Below are positions 1-9,288 of a stretch of DNA of 50,580 nucleotides, piece by piece. Position numbers and translations under genes: made by a program. Positions within the stretch are counted from its first letter, which is position 1, and each line of letters opens with the position of its first letter. The notes under the pieces were generated by a model. The model did no database searches and was not told where the DNA came from. It saw only the letters and a program-made list of their open reading frames with translations. The stretch comes from an uncultured Bacilli bacterium (GTDB lineage Bacteria > Bacillota_I > Bacilli_A > RF39 > UBA660): contig CANRKU010000008.1 in assembly GCA_947631295.1 (NCBI GenBank), forward strand, positions 1 through 50,580, in the 5' to 3' direction.

Positions 1-1127
1 GTTAGACGACTAATATAACTTCTGGAAATATTTAATAATTTTTCTAAATCAAATAAAGATCCACTTAAACTCATTTTTTTGAAATCAAATTTAAAATCAT
101 CAATCCCAAGAGTTGGATTTTGATCCCACCAACCTTCAAAATTAGAATTAGCAATTGTCATTAAATAAAGTTTAACTGCTTCAACTGGTATTCCTTTTTC
201 ATGATAAAAACTAACAGCAGCTTCTGGATCCTTTCTTTTGGATAATTTTCTTCTGGTACCATCTTCATCTATTTTCATAATAACACCAAGATGAGCATAT
301 TTTGGTGCTTGAAATCCTAATACTTGAAATAATTGAAGGTGAACTGGTGTAGAAGATATCCACTCTTCTCCTCTTAACACATGCGTAGTTCTCATCAAAT
401 GGTCATCAATAACATGAGCAAAATGGTATAAAGGAAGACCATCACTCTTAATTAAAACAACATCCATATCATTTTCAGGAAATTCAATTTTACCACGAAC
501 TAAATCATTTAAGACTATTTTCTTATTAAAATCACCAGGAGATTTTAATCGCACAATATAAGGTTCTCCATTCTTAATTTTTTCTGCTCTTTCTTCATTT
601 GTTAAAAAACGGCATTTTGCATAACTACCATAAATTCCAATTCTTTCTTTATTAAGTTCCTGCATTTTACGTACATCATCAATTTCTTCTTGCGTACAAA
701 AACATGGATAAGCAAGTCCTTCTTCCACTAAATGTTTGGCATAAGTATGATAAATTTCTTTTCTTTCACTTTGAATATATGGACCATAAGCACCTTTTTG
801 TTCTGTTTCAGAAATGACACCTTCATCAATTTCAATATCAAAATTTTTTAAATCATCAATAATACCCTGAACTCCGTTTTCAACACTTCGTTTACCATCA
901 GTATCCTCAATTCTCAAATAAAATACTCCATTTGTTTCTTTTGGAACTTTGCTTTCAATAAAAGCAGCTAGTAAACTTCCCATATGAACAAATCCTGTTG
1001 GACTTGGTGCAAAACGAGAAACCACAGCTCCCTCTGGTAAATTTCTTTCTGGATATAAATTTTCATAATAACTAACATCATGAACCACATTAGGAAACAT
1101 GATATCTGCTAATTCTTTATTTGTCAT
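1..1127 (-). CDS. gltX: glutamyl-tRNA synthetase, C-terminal end outside the window
   Basis: Charges tRNA-Glu with glutamate (class I aminoacyl-tRNA synthetase, cytoplasm). I translated it by hand from the ATG at 1127; the reading frame is open to base 1, giving about 375 residues of a protein usually near 480-500. The class I signature is seen as PSPTGFVHMGS at about residues 41-51 and the KLSKR loop near residue 294. A 30-residue N-terminal extension precedes the Rossmann fold. The missing part is the anticodon-binding end. It lies just downstream of a tRNA-Gln gene that has its own terminator, so the two are probably separate transcripts. GluRS in this group may also charge tRNA-Gln, which is then amidated; that is inference. 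Confidence 0.93.
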   Translation of the reverse strand, partial: MTNKELADIMFPNVVHDVSYYENLYPERNLPEGAVVSRFAPSPTGFVHMGSLLAAFIESKVPKETNGVFYLRIEDTDGKRSVENGVQGIIDDLKNFDIEIDEGVISETEQKGAYGPYIQSERKEIYHTYAKHLVEEGLAYPCFCTQEEIDDVRKMQELNKERIGIYGSYAKCRFLTNEERAEKIKNGEPYIVRLKSPGDFNKKIVLNDLVRGKIEFPENDMDVVLIKSDGLPLYHFAHVIDDHLMRTTHVLRGEEWISSTPVHLQLFQVLGFQAPKYAHLGVIMKIDEDGTRRKLSKRKDPEAAVSFYHEKGIPVEAVKLYLMTIANSNFEGWWDQNPTLGIDDFKFDFKKMSLSGSLFDLEKLLNISRSYISRL

Positions 1128-1185
1128 GATAACACATCCTTTTTCTATCTTATTTTATACTATTTTTAAGAAGAACACAATCTTT

Positions 1186-1217
1186 TTAAAAAAAGAAAAT
1201 CCTTATTTCTAAGGATT
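1186..1217 (-). terminator. intrinsic terminator of tRNA-Gln(CUG)
   Basis: On the minus strand AATCCTT and AAGGATT (1211-1217 and 1198-1204) form a perfect 7-bp stem with a 6-nt loop, followed by a T-rich run (1187-1197). It ends the single-gene tRNA transcript before gltX. Confidence 0.75.
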
Positions 1218-1226
1218 AATTTTTAT

Positions 1227-1301
1227 TGGCTGCCCCAGTTAGATTCGAACTAACGCATAATAGATTCAGAGTCTACTGCCTTACCACTTGGCTATGGGGC
1301 A
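1227..1301 (-). tRNA. tRNA-Gln(CUG)
   Basis: Acceptor stem TGCCCCA/TGGGGCA, discriminator G, encoded CCA, and anticodon loop CTCTGAA with anticodon CTG. It is a monocistronic gene with its own promoter and terminator. A second glutamine tRNA (UUG) lies in the array near 30 kb. Confidence 0.95.
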
Positions 1302-1313
1302 ATAACACTATTT

Positions 1314-1342
1314 ATATTAGCATAATTAGAATCGTTTTTCAA
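1314..1342 (-). promoter_or_regulatory. sigma-A promoter of tRNA-Gln
   Basis: Reading the minus strand: -35 TTGAAA (1342-1337), a 17-bp spacer ending in TGC, and -10 TAATAT (1319-1314). It is an extended -10 promoter placed just ahead of the tRNA. Confidence 0.7.
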
Positions 1343-1389
1343 TCTTAAGAAACAAATTTATTGACATTAATCTACATTTTCAAAGCATC

Positions 1390-2151
1390 TTATAAAAAAA
1401 GTCCTGTCAATGTAGGCAAATCAATTTTTAATAAAAATAATAATAAAATAGCGGCAACAATAAAAGGTCCAAAAGGAATTACATGTTCTTTATGAATAGC
1501 GTAAATTAAAATAGAAACTGGTAAAGCAATACTACTAGCCAGAAAAATAACAAACATACCTAAAATAGGATGCAATACTAAACCTGCAATAAACATTAAT
1601 TTAATATCAGCTCCACCCAAAGTTTCTTTTTTAAAAATAAAATTACCCATTAGCATAATCATATACATAACAACAAATGTTAAAATTCCACTTGCTAATT
1701 GTAATAATCCTCCAACAAATCCTAAATTAAAAAAATTGATAACAATAATAAAAAGAGCACAAACAAAAGTTACCTCATCTGGAATAATCATATAAGTTAA
1801 ATCACTAACAATCACAATACTAAACAAAGATACTAAAATTAAAGAAATAAATAACTCATAACTAAAACCAAAAGAATAAAAACTAACTGCAAAAAATAAC
1901 CCAGTTACTATTTCAATAAATGGATGAAAAATTGATATTTTCTGATGACACTTTCTACATCTTCCTTTTTGAAAAATATACGATAAAATAGGAATTAATT
2001 CATACCAAACGAGTTGCTTTCCGCAATGTATACAATAAGAATGTTTTGGATACATAATGGATTCACCCTTAGGTAAACGATATCCAATAACATGATAGAA
2101 GGAACCCATAATGGTTCCTAGAATAAAAAATATAACTAAATAAAAAGCCAT
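1390..2151 (-). CDS. prepilin peptidase (type IV pilus/competence leader peptidase)
   Basis: Membrane aspartyl protease (PilD/ComC family) that cleaves the short leader of type IV pilins after Gly(-1) and N-methylates the new N-terminus. It has 253 residues with about seven hydrophobic segments. The cytoplasmic loop carries the paired zinc cysteines C40/C43 and C65/C68 that mark the bifunctional enzymes. The catalytic aspartates are visible at D117 (SDLTYMIIPDE) and D182 (GGADIK). It follows the PilC-like gene by 19 bp on the same strand, so the two are likely co-transcribed. Its probable substrates are the four pilins encoded at 18.9-21.4 kb. Confidence 0.95.
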   Translation of the reverse strand: MAFYLVIFFILGTIMGSFYHVIGYRLPKGESIMYPKHSYCIHCGKQLVWYELIPILSYIFQKGRCRKCHQKISIFHPFIEIVTGLFFAVSFYSFGFSYELFISLILVSLFSIVIVSDLTYMIIPDEVTFVCALFIIVINFFNLGFVGGLLQLASGILTFVVMYMIMLMGNFIFKKETLGGADIKLMFIAGLVLHPILGMFVIFLASSIALPVSILIYAIHKEHVIPFGPFIVAAILLLFLLKIDLPTLTGLFL

Positions 2152-2170
2152 AAAGAGCTAACCCCCTAAA

Positions 2171-3607
2171 TTACATATTTCCAACTGCTCCATAAATATC
2201 AAACATCGGAATAACAATAGATAATAAGATGAATCCAACAGCTACAGCCAAGAATATAATCGTAATTGGTTCAATTAAGCTTTTCACTGTAGTAATGGCA
2301 TTCTTATGTAAATTAGTATAGTGATCTGCAACTTTTTCCATCATCTCTCCTAATTTACCAGTAGATTCTCCGGTTACTAACATTTCATACGCTACAACAG
2401 GAAAAGCCCAATGTCCTCTAAATGATTCAGAAATTTTTCCACCTTTGCTAAGCGTATCCAAAGTATTCATAATGATTTCCTTATAAACCTCATTATTTGA
2501 TATTTTAGACAAAATAGCCATACTATCAGTAATATGAACACTATGATTTAATAATTGAGAAAAAGTTCTTGTAAACATACTTATTTCACTATAAATCATA
2601 ATTTTTCCAATAACAGGTGTTTTCATAAGAAGCGTTTGCACTATTTTTCGAAAAGATTTAATATTCTTGTAGGCAGTAATTAATAAAATCAAAAATGCTG
2701 CAATAACTGCAATAATAACTATATAATATTGGGATACAAAATGACTAGCATGAATAGTAAATACAGTAATTCCAGGAAGAGCAGCTTCAGTCTCAGCATA
2801 CATCTTAACAAAACTTGGAACAATATACACTAAACAGAAGATAACGACGATAATAGACACAATAAAAATAACTAAAGGATAAGTAAGAGCTGCAATCATC
2901 TGTCTTTTGGTCTGTTCAATAGAAGTATAATAGTCGCTCATTTCATCTAAAGTAGTAGGCAAATCACCAGTCATTTCACTAGTTTTTACCATATTAATAA
3001 GTAATCTTGGAAAAATATCACTCTGATTTTCTAATGCCACACTAAGATTTTCTCCTGAAACCAAATCATAAACAATTTTTTCATATATTTTTCGTTTAGA
3101 AGGGTTCTCTGTTTGTTTAGCCAAAATACGAACAGAATCAACAAGTGGAATTCCTGCTTTAATATAAGTAGATAATTGTGTTAAAGCAAAACTAAGTTCT
3201 CCACTCTTTAATCGATTATCACCAATTGTAATATTCATATCGAGACTAAACTTTTTCTTAGGCTCAATTTTAATAATCTCATAACCTTCATTAATTAAAA
3301 AAGCTTCTACTTCAGTAATGCTTTTAGCATCAAAAGAACTTTTAATAACCTGCCCAAAATCATTCTTTACTTGATAATTAAAAGTAACTAAATCTTTTTT
3401 AGTAGCTTTTTTTTCTTCAAATAATTCATCAACATCGCTAGTAGCTGAAACAGTTTCCATAGTCTCTTTTAATATTTTTTTTTGTCTTTCCTGTTGTTCT
3501 GCTTCTAATTCATTTTTAATTTGATGTTCTTTAGCCTGATGGAAAAATTTCATAGGAAAGGCAAAAATATTTCTAACTACGTGATATGTAAAAATAAATA
3601 AATTCAT
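2171..3607 (-). CDS. type IV pilus inner-membrane platform protein (PilC/GspF family)
   Basis: Polytopic platform protein that couples the cytoplasmic assembly ATPase to pilin assembly. The 478 residues contain two GspF domains: the first begins near ALTQLSTYIKAGIPLVDS and the second near FTRTFSQLLNHSVHITDS, each followed by hydrophobic segments. The last transmembrane segment is at the C-terminus (ITIIFLAVAVGFILL). The first 110 residues are charged and soluble, as in long PilC proteins. It is the first gene of a pair with prepilin peptidase. The PilB-type ATPase is not in this window. It could serve a pilus, a pseudopilus or competence; the four pilins elsewhere in the window make a pilus the simplest reading. 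Confidence 0.93.
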   Translation of the reverse strand: MNLFIFTYHVVRNIFAFPMKFFHQAKEHQIKNELEAEQQERQKKILKETMETVSATSDVDELFEEKKATKKDLVTFNYQVKNDFGQVIKSSFDAKSITEVEAFLINEGYEIIKIEPKKKFSLDMNITIGDNRLKSGELSFALTQLSTYIKAGIPLVDSVRILAKQTENPSKRKIYEKIVYDLVSGENLSVALENQSDIFPRLLINMVKTSEMTGDLPTTLDEMSDYYTSIEQTKRQMIAALTYPLVIFIVSIIVVIFCLVYIVPSFVKMYAETEAALPGITVFTIHASHFVSQYYIVIIAVIAAFLILLITAYKNIKSFRKIVQTLLMKTPVIGKIMIYSEISMFTRTFSQLLNHSVHITDSMAILSKISNNEVYKEIIMNTLDTLSKGGKISESFRGHWAFPVVAYEMLVTGESTGKLGEMMEKVADHYTNLHKNAITTVKSLIEPITIIFLAVAVGFILLSIVIPMFDIYGAVGNM

Positions 3608-3715
3608 ACTATCAACCCTTTATAACTTTCTACTCTATGTATAGTATAACATATTCCATATTTTTTTTAAACATTTTTTTTCTATTTCATATAATATTAG
3701 CAAAGGAGTGAGATT

Positions 3716-4165
3716 ATGTTTGGAAATGGTTTCTATAATCCTTATTTGTATCAACCTTTTTATCAAACAGCAGGTATGGCCAGTAATATAGGAAATGCTG
3801 CTAGTTCTACCTTAGGTGCTGCTAGTAGAAGTGGAATAGCTGGCGGTCTAGGAAAAGGTTTATTAAGTAAATTCAGTTTTAGTGGTTTTTTAAATGGTGC
3901 CAGTAGAACATTAAATGTAGTAAATCAAGCCATTCCTATTTTTTATCAAGTTCGACCTATGATTAATAATGCTAAAACTATGTTTAAAATTATGGGTGCC
4001 GTAAAAGATGATGGTAAATCTAATAAAAATACTTCTACCTCTACTAGAAGATCAAATACTATAGTACCTAATTCTTCTAATGGAAATAATTCTCAAAATA
4101 CAGTTTTAAAAAATAGTACTACTGATAGTGATTTATCTTTAGAAAATCCTGTTTTTTTCATTTAA
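3716..4165 (+). CDS. YqfQ/VrrA-family protein
   Basis: 149 residues. The N-terminus is rich in aromatic residues and Pro (GFYNPYLYQPFYQ), then comes a Gly/Ala/Ser-rich stretch, then a conserved core (IPIFYQVRPMINNAKTMFK at about 75-95), then a low-complexity Ser/Thr/Asn tail. The core pattern and the location beside trmK, rpoD and dnaG match Bacillus YqfQ, encoded in the same neighbourhood. Function is unknown; a role in spores is possible but not shown here. It is the only plus-strand gene in the first 8 kb and shares a bidirectional terminator with trmK. Its RBS (AAGGAGTGAG) is strong. Confidence 0.7.
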   Translation: MFGNGFYNPYLYQPFYQTAGMASNIGNAASSTLGAASRSGIAGGLGKGLLSKFSFSGFLNGASRTLNVVNQAIPIFYQVRPMINNAKTMFKIMGAVKDDGKSNKNTSTSTRRSNTIVPNSSNGNNSQNTVLKNSTTDSDLSLENPVFFI

Positions 4166-4208
4166 AAAGAACTATACAATTTTAGAAATTGTTTTTAGTT
4201 CTTTTTTT
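4164..4208. terminator. bidirectional terminator between yqfQ and trmK
   Basis: AAAGAACTA (4166-4174) pairs with TAGTTCTTT (4196-4204), with A-rich and T-rich flanks on both sides and a smaller inner hairpin. It serves the convergent genes and overlaps the last codons of trmK. Confidence 0.8.
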
Positions 4209-4840
4209 AACTGATATTTTTTTTGAATATATTTTTTTGGTAAAACTGCTAATAATCTTTCTTTTTTTCTTTTTTCTTCTTGTAAATATTCTATTAATAA
4301 GGAATCTTTATTCTGAATTAAAATAGGACCATATAGGTATTCAAAGTAATGATATCTTTTTTTTCCTCTTTGAAACATTATGACTGGATAAATAATGTTT
4401 TTTTCTTTTACTAATTTTTCATCTTTGATATAAAAACCAAGCTTACAAATTTCTTTTCTTACTTTATCCGTATCACTATTTGGGGATAGAATAATCGTAT
4501 CTACATTTTGGTATTTTTCTTTTTGGTATTTTAATATTCCAATCATATTTAATCCACCCATACCAGAAATAATGACGGTATCAATATCTTCTTCAATTGG
4601 TTCCATACCTTTTCCTAATTTTACTTTAATTTCTTTTTCTACTTGGTATTTTTTTATATTTTCTCTAGCATGATTTAAGGGTCCTTCATGAATATCGGAT
4701 GCAATTACTTTTTTAGGAGAATGATTCTGTACTAAGTAAATACTAAGTAGAGCATGATCGCATCCAATATCGATAATAGATTTATTTTTATCTACCATGC
4801 TAGCAACTTTTAATAGTCGATTATTTAATTTTACTTTCAT
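4172..4840 (-). CDS. trmK: tRNA (adenine(22)-N(1))-methyltransferase
   Basis: SAM-dependent methyltransferase that makes m1A at position 22 in the D-arm of some bacterial tRNAs. The 222 residues have the Rossmann SAM motif near residues 21-33 (SIIDIGCDHALLSIY) and the TrmK signature VIISGMGGLNM near residue 90. The C-terminal part is basic and helical, as expected for the tRNA-binding coiled coil. The position downstream of rpoD is conserved in Bacilli (yqfN). Between rpoD and trmK there is an intrinsic terminator, so trmK probably depends on readthrough or a weak local promoter. Confidence 0.92.
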   Translation of the reverse strand: MKVKLNNRLLKVASMVDKNKSIIDIGCDHALLSIYLVQNHSPKKVIASDIHEGPLNHARENIKKYQVEKEIKVKLGKGMEPIEEDIDTVIISGMGGLNMIGILKYQKEKYQNVDTIILSPNSDTDKVRKEICKLGFYIKDEKLVKEKNIIYPVIMFQRGKKRYHYFEYLYGPILIQNKDSLLIEYLQEEKRKKERLLAVLPKKYIQKKYQLKKELKTISKIV

Positions 4841-4865
4841 ATTTATCCCTCTTCTTTATTATAGC

Positions 4866-4890
4866 AGAAAAAAAGACTATGACTAGTCTC
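4866..4890 (-). terminator. intrinsic terminator of rpoD
   Basis: AGACTA/TAGTCT 6-bp stem with a 4-nt loop (4889-4874 on the minus strand) followed by seven T (4873-4867), immediately after the rpoD stop codon. Confidence 0.75.
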
Positions 4891-5979
4891 TTAGTTTGTT
4901 AAAAAATCTTTTAGTTTTCTACTTCTAGATGGATGTCTTAATTTACGTAAAGCTTTTGCTTCTATTTGACGAATTCTTTCTCTTGTTACACCAAAGATTT
5001 GTCCTACTTCTTCTAAGGTTCTACATTGTCCATCATCTAGTCCAAAGCGAAGTCTTAATACTCTTTCTTCTCTATCTGTTAAGGTTAGTAATACACCACT
5101 TAATTCTTCTTTTAGCATTTCACTTGTTGCATATTCTTCTGGTGACATCGTTCTTTCGTCTTTAATAAAGTCTCCTAAATGAGAATCATCTTCTTCTCCA
5201 ATTGGTGTTTCTAAAGATACTGGGTCTTGACTAATTTTATAAACTTCACGAACTTTATCAATACTAATTCCTAGTTTCTTTGCAATTTCTTCATCGGTTG
5301 GTTCACGATTTAATTCTTGGGTTAATTGTCTTTGAACACGTGCAAGTTTATTAATGGTTTCTACCATATGAACAGGAACACGAATGGTTCTTGCTTGATC
5401 GGCAATAGCACGTGTAATGGCTTGACGTATCCACCAAGTTGCATAAGTAGAAAATTTAAATCCTTTAGATGGATCATATTTTTCAACAGCTTTCATTAAA
5501 CCGATATTTCCTTCTTGAATTAAATCTAAGAATAACATTCCACGCCCAACATAGCGTTTCGCAATAGATACTACTAAACGAAGGTTAGATTCTGCTAACA
5601 TTTTTTTAGCATATTCATCTCCTTGTTCTGCAAGAAGGGCATATTCATATTCTTCATCAGAAGTAAGTAAGTTAATTCTACCTATTTCTTTTAAATACAT
5701 TCTAACTGGATCATTAATTTTAATATCTTTTGCTAAAGATAAATCATCTAAATTACTAAAACCACCATCGTCATCATCATCATTTGATTCATCTTGTTCT
5801 GATGTAATATCAATATTATTATCTACTAAAAAATTATATAAATCATCTAAGGAATCGCTATCTACATCTAATCCCTTTAATTCTTCTGCTAATTGTTCAT
5901 AGGTAATAAAACCATTTTCTTTTCCTAATTTTAATAAGCTTTCTTTTCTTTCTTCAAAGGTTTTAATTTCTTTTGTCAT
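4891..5979 (-). CDS. rpoD: primary RNA polymerase sigma factor SigA
   Basis: Housekeeping sigma-70 factor. Visible in order: region 1.1, an acidic linker ([11 protein letters not shown]), region 1.2 ([12 protein letters not shown]), region 2 with [12 protein letters not shown] and the -10 recognition helix [11 protein letters not shown], region 3, and region 4 with [20 protein letters not shown] for the -35 element. The start chosen is the ATG at 5979, because GGGAG lies 9 nt upstream; a TTG at 5988 abuts that Shine-Dalgarno and is not a credible start. The protein has 362 residues. It lies 25 bp after dnaG, the conserved macromolecular-synthesis order. Confidence 0.97.
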   Translation of the reverse strand: MTKEIKTFEERKESLLKLGKENGFITYEQLAEELKGLDVDSDSLDDLYNFLVDNNIDITSEQDESNDDDDDGGFSNLDDLSLAKDIKINDPVRMYLKEIGRINLLTSDEEYEYALLAEQGDEYAKKMLAESNLRLVVSIAKRYVGRGMLFLDLIQEGNIGLMKAVEKYDPSKGFKFSTYATWWIRQAITRAIADQARTIRVPVHMVETINKLARVQRQLTQELNREPTDEEIAKKLGISIDKVREVYKISQDPVSLETPIGEEDDSHLGDFIKDERTMSPEEYATSEMLKEELSGVLLTLTDREERVLRLRFGLDDGQCRTLEEVGQIFGVTRERIRQIEAKALRKLRHPSRSRKLKDFLTN

Positions 5980-6004
5980 TATCTTCAACTCCCATTTTCA
6001 CTTT

Positions 6005-7759
6005 TTAAAGACTTTCTTTTAATCTCATGTTTAATTCTTTTATTTTTAATGCGATTTCAGCTTGTTTCATAATATCTGTTTCTTCTTTTAATTTTTTTTC
6101 TTGTTTTTTAATTTCCTGTTGTATCTGATATTCCTGTAATACTTTGATGTTATCTAATAATTCTTTTTCGGTTACTTCTTGATCGAAATCTAATTCTAAT
6201 ACTCTATCTAATACTTTTAAAAGTTCTTCTTTATCGTTTAAATAGGTATAAAAATCAGCTGGAGTAATCATACCATATTTTTGATAGTAATAAGAAATTT
6301 CACTTGCTAAGAATCTTTCTTCTTCTTTTGGAAAATGAATTTTTCCTTCTTCATAATAGTTCAAGCATTTTTTATCTACTAACATATAGTATAATAAAGC
6401 ATAAGTTGCCAGATAATATTTATCCTTTTTGATTGTTGGAATTTCTGGTTTTAATGGAATATTTTCCACTTTCTTTTTTTCTTCCTGATTATTTTCTTTC
6501 ATTAAGGATAATAACCTTTTTTCTAGGGTATTATAACCTATTTCGAATTCTTTTGCAAGCTTTTTTAGTATGAATTCTCGATGAATTTCATCCTCTATTT
6601 TACTAGTTTCTACTAAAACACTGTGAATATACTCTGTTTTTTCTAAATCACTATTTAAATTTATATTCTTTTTTAAGCGTTTTATTCTATAATCGCTTAA
6701 AGTTATGGAATTATTAATTAAATTTTGAAAAGATTCGCTTCCATATTTTAGAATATAATCATCTGGATCTAATCCGTTATCTAATTCTACAATGGAAACT
6801 TGACATCCTAATTTTTCTAATTCATTACCATTATCTAAGCAAGCTTTTCTACCTGGTTCATCTCCATCTAAACACAAAATAACATGTTCTGATAATCTTT
6901 TAATTAAATTAGCTTGTTCTTTGGTCATAGCAGTACCCATCAGTCCTACTACATTTTCTATTCCTGCTTCTTTTGTACGAATAACAGCCATAAAACCTTC
7001 CATCACAATGACTTGGTTTTTACTACGTACAAATTCTCTAGCTAGATGGTAATTATAAAGTGTTTCCCCTTTTTGAAAAATTTCAGTTCCTTTGGTATTT
7101 ACATATTTATTTTCTTTAATACCATCATATCTTCTTCCTGAAAAAGCTACTACTCTACCATTTAAATCATATAAAGGAAACATAATACGATTGGTATAAA
7201 CATCTTTATCATAGTTGGTAAGTCCTATCGCATTTAATGTATTTAGATCATAACCTTTACTAATTAATAGTTGGGTTAGATGATTATTTTTATCTAAACT
7301 AAGACCTATTTTATATTTTTTAATCATTTCTTCATCAATATTTCGATTATTTAAATATTCTTTGGCTTTTTTAGCATAACTACTGCTCATATTATTTTGA
7401 TAATATTTATGGGCAAGTTCATAGATTTCATAAAACTTATCATACTTGGATTTTTTCTTTACAAGACGAATACCATTTATTGCTATTCCTGTTTTTTGAG
7501 CTAAAATGCATAATGCTTCTCTAAAAGAAACATGTTCATAATCGATAATGAATTGAAAAACATTTCCACTAGCTCCACAAGAAAAGCAACGATAAATCTG
7601 TTTTTCTCTTGATACACTCATAGAGGGATTGGTATCATCATGAAAAGGACATACTCCAAAATAGTTTTTTCCCCGTTGCGTAAGAGGTAAATAACTAGAT
7701 ATAATATCAACAATATCGACTTTACTACGTATTTCATTAATGATATTGGTATTATCCAT
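6005..7759 (-). CDS. dnaG: DNA primase
   Basis: Synthesises RNA primers at the replication fork with DnaB helicase. The 584 residues have the CHC2 zinc ribbon (C37, H40, C58, C61), the primase catalytic core, and the TOPRIM domain (VIVMEGFMAVI near 250 and LCLDGDEPGRKA, the acidic metal-binding residues). The C-terminal part is helical and charged and would form the helicase-binding domain. The start ATG has a clear AAAGGAG Shine-Dalgarno. It is the first gene of the dnaG-rpoD unit. Confidence 0.97.
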   Translation of the reverse strand: MDNTNIINEIRSKVDIVDIISSYLPLTQRGKNYFGVCPFHDDTNPSMSVSREKQIYRCFSCGASGNVFQFIIDYEHVSFREALCILAQKTGIAINGIRLVKKKSKYDKFYEIYELAHKYYQNNMSSSYAKKAKEYLNNRNIDEEMIKKYKIGLSLDKNNHLTQLLISKGYDLNTLNAIGLTNYDKDVYTNRIMFPLYDLNGRVVAFSGRRYDGIKENKYVNTKGTEIFQKGETLYNYHLAREFVRSKNQVIVMEGFMAVIRTKEAGIENVVGLMGTAMTKEQANLIKRLSEHVILCLDGDEPGRKACLDNGNELEKLGCQVSIVELDNGLDPDDYILKYGSESFQNLINNSITLSDYRIKRLKKNINLNSDLEKTEYIHSVLVETSKIEDEIHREFILKKLAKEFEIGYNTLEKRLLSLMKENNQEEKKKVENIPLKPEIPTIKKDKYYLATYALLYYMLVDKKCLNYYEEGKIHFPKEEERFLASEISYYYQKYGMITPADFYTYLNDKEELLKVLDRVLELDFDQEVTEKELLDNIKVLQEYQIQQEIKKQEKKLKEETDIMKQAEIALKIKELNMRLKESL

Positions 7760-7780
7760 TATAACCTCTCCTTTCTAGAA

Positions 7781-7808
7781 ATTATCGAACTAATTTTTCA
7801 AACTTCAA
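7781..7808 (-). promoter_or_regulatory. candidate promoter of dnaG-rpoD
   Basis: On the minus strand: -35 TTGAAG (7808-7803), 16-bp spacer, -10 GATAAT (7786-7781), about 20 bp before the dnaG start codon. The expected transcript start is very close to the Shine-Dalgarno, so the 5' leader would be short. Confidence 0.45.
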
Positions 7809-8118
7809 ATATTCTTAATGTGGTTTTATATCTATTTTTTTTCACAAATGATTTTAATTTTCTTAAGCTGTTTTCGTTTTTTATCACCAATCATATTCCA
7901 TATAAGAGGATTTTTTTAATAGACTTTCTATGAAATGATTTCTTCTTTTTAATCAATAGCAGAACACTAGCAATAATACCGAAATCCCCTGGTAATTATC
8001 TTTGGTAATTCGCAATTAGTGCTTCCTAATAAAAAGCATCCTTAATATTTCCTAACAAAAATTATTATAACACTACTTTTCGACAAAAACTATACTAAAT
8101 ATATGATAAATTAAGATT
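7809..8118. other. intergenic region between dnaG and a divergent membrane-protein gene
   Basis: About 310 bases with no intact gene. The minus strand between about 7860 and 8045 has short open stretches in more than one frame that could be a decayed coding sequence, but none matches a family I can name. A plausible -10 element (TATACT) lies at about 8090 ahead of the plus-strand gene. Confidence 0.4.
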
Positions 8119-8643
8119 ATGAAAACATTTAAATATATTTTAATTAGTAGTATTATCATCTTTGGTTTAAACTTTCCTGCGCACTTTATATTTAGTATCA
8201 TTCCAAGTGATATTATAGGAATCTTTTTTCCAACGAATGAAAGCATTTTTCAACATATGAAAATGATGTTTACTTGTTGTTTTATCTTTCATTTCGTATT
8301 ATTTTTCATAAGGAGGAAATTTCATTTTGAGAATGTTTTTCTAACATGTCTCATTAGTAGTATTAGTTCTATTGCTTTCTTTTTAGTGATTTTTATACCA
8401 GTTTATCTCCGATTTGGAGAACATATGATTTTTACTTTTATTTTATTATTTATTTCTATTTTATTTGGTCAATATATGTCTTATCCATTTTTAGAAAAAC
8501 AAGAGTATAAAGTTGTAGAAATTTTTAGTGTCACTTTACTTGCGATTATTTTTGTGATTGGAGGATATTTGACATTTCATCCAATTAAAAATTTCTTCTT
8601 CTGGGATCCAGAAAAAGAAACTTATGAAAGGGTCTACAAATAG
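8119..8643 (+). CDS. DUF6512-like membrane protein
   Basis: 174 residues with about five hydrophobic segments. A short loop after the first segment has PTNESIFQHMKM, and the C-terminus has HPIKNFFFWDPEKETYE. The N-E-S-x-x-x-H-x-K loop and the terminal DP motif resemble the DUF6512 family of Firmicutes membrane proteins, which has no known function. It stands alone, divergent from dnaG and convergent with the nucleotidyltransferase gene that follows. Family assignment is from memory of the motif pattern. Confidence 0.6.
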   Translation: MKTFKYILISSIIIFGLNFPAHFIFSIIPSDIIGIFFPTNESIFQHMKMMFTCCFIFHFVLFFIRRKFHFENVFLTCLISSISSIAFFLVIFIPVYLRFGEHMIFTFILLFISILFGQYMSYPFLEKQEYKVVEIFSVTLLAIIFVIGGYLTFHPIKNFFFWDPEKETYERVYK

Positions 8644-8661
8644 ATTCTTTTTTAATTGGTT

Positions 8662-9285
8662 CTATTTACTTTCTAAATCATTCCATGGCATGATTGTTAG
8701 AAGAGGCCATTTTTTCTTCCATTTGGCTGTTTTTAATTGGTACGGTTCTTCGGTAAACTGTTTTTTGATAGGTCTAATTGTCATACTAAAAAGATCATAA
8801 AAACCATAAGGAGCACATACGATCAATTGATTTTCTTCTAATCTTACCCCAATACAAGTAACACTTGTTCCCCAACAACTAATGGCATCCTCTAAATTAG
8901 TATATGGTTTAATAGAATTACCATATTTTTCTTCATACCATAAATGGACTCTTGCCTCATTCTTAATATCCAAAGAAATATCGAGATCTTGTAATAATGT
9001 TTTGATGTATTGAATGATAGAATCTTCTTTTTCATAAGATATGTCATTATCAAAATAAACGATATCAAAATCTTCGATGCCATAATCGAGTGGATAATCA
9101 TGATAATAATTAAAAACAGTTTGGTTAATGCAACCAGCTGCAACATAATAGTTTTTTAATTTGGAGTGAGATAATGTGATTAAAACTTGCTTTAATTTTT
9201 CATTCTTCATCAGTATTTCTTTTAAAACTTCCACTTGCTTATCTATAGGTAAATTTTTTTCTATTTGTTTCTGTTTCGTATCCAA
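8662..9285 (-). CDS. nucleotidyltransferase family protein (PF06042-like)
   Basis: 207 residues. The motifs AAGCINQTVFN, then EDFDIVYFDNDISYEKED, and the C-terminal KKWPLLTIMPWN fit the small nucleotidyltransferase family formerly called DUF925. The two acidic residues in the DFDIVYFD stretch are the likely metal ligands. Substrate unknown. The start is a TTG with GGAG 9 nt upstream. It is the last gene of a tightly packed unit that runs from yqeG (11668) down to here, with 3 bp separating it from the gene upstream. Confidence 0.75.
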   Translation of the reverse strand: MDTKQKQIEKNLPIDKQVEVLKEILMKNEKLKQVLITLSHSKLKNYYVAAGCINQTVFNYYHDYPLDYGIEDFDIVYFDNDISYEKEDSIIQYIKTLLQDLDISLDIKNEARVHLWYEEKYGNSIKPYTNLEDAISCWGTSVTCIGVRLEENQLIVCAPYGFYDLFSMTIRPIKKQFTEEPYQLKTAKWKKKWPLLTIMPWNDLESK

Positions 9286-9288
9286 TTT

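Noticed and set aside
4929-5165. Leu-rich plus-strand open frame
   Set aside because: Shadow of rpoD on the opposite strand, no ribosome binding site.
7809-8118. Possible pseudogene upstream of dnaG
   Set aside because: Only short frame-shifting stretches and no recognisable family; noted as intergenic.
8892-9146. 84-residue minus-strand frame inside the nucleotidyltransferase gene
   Set aside because: Out-of-frame shadow; the overlapping 207-residue protein has family motifs.
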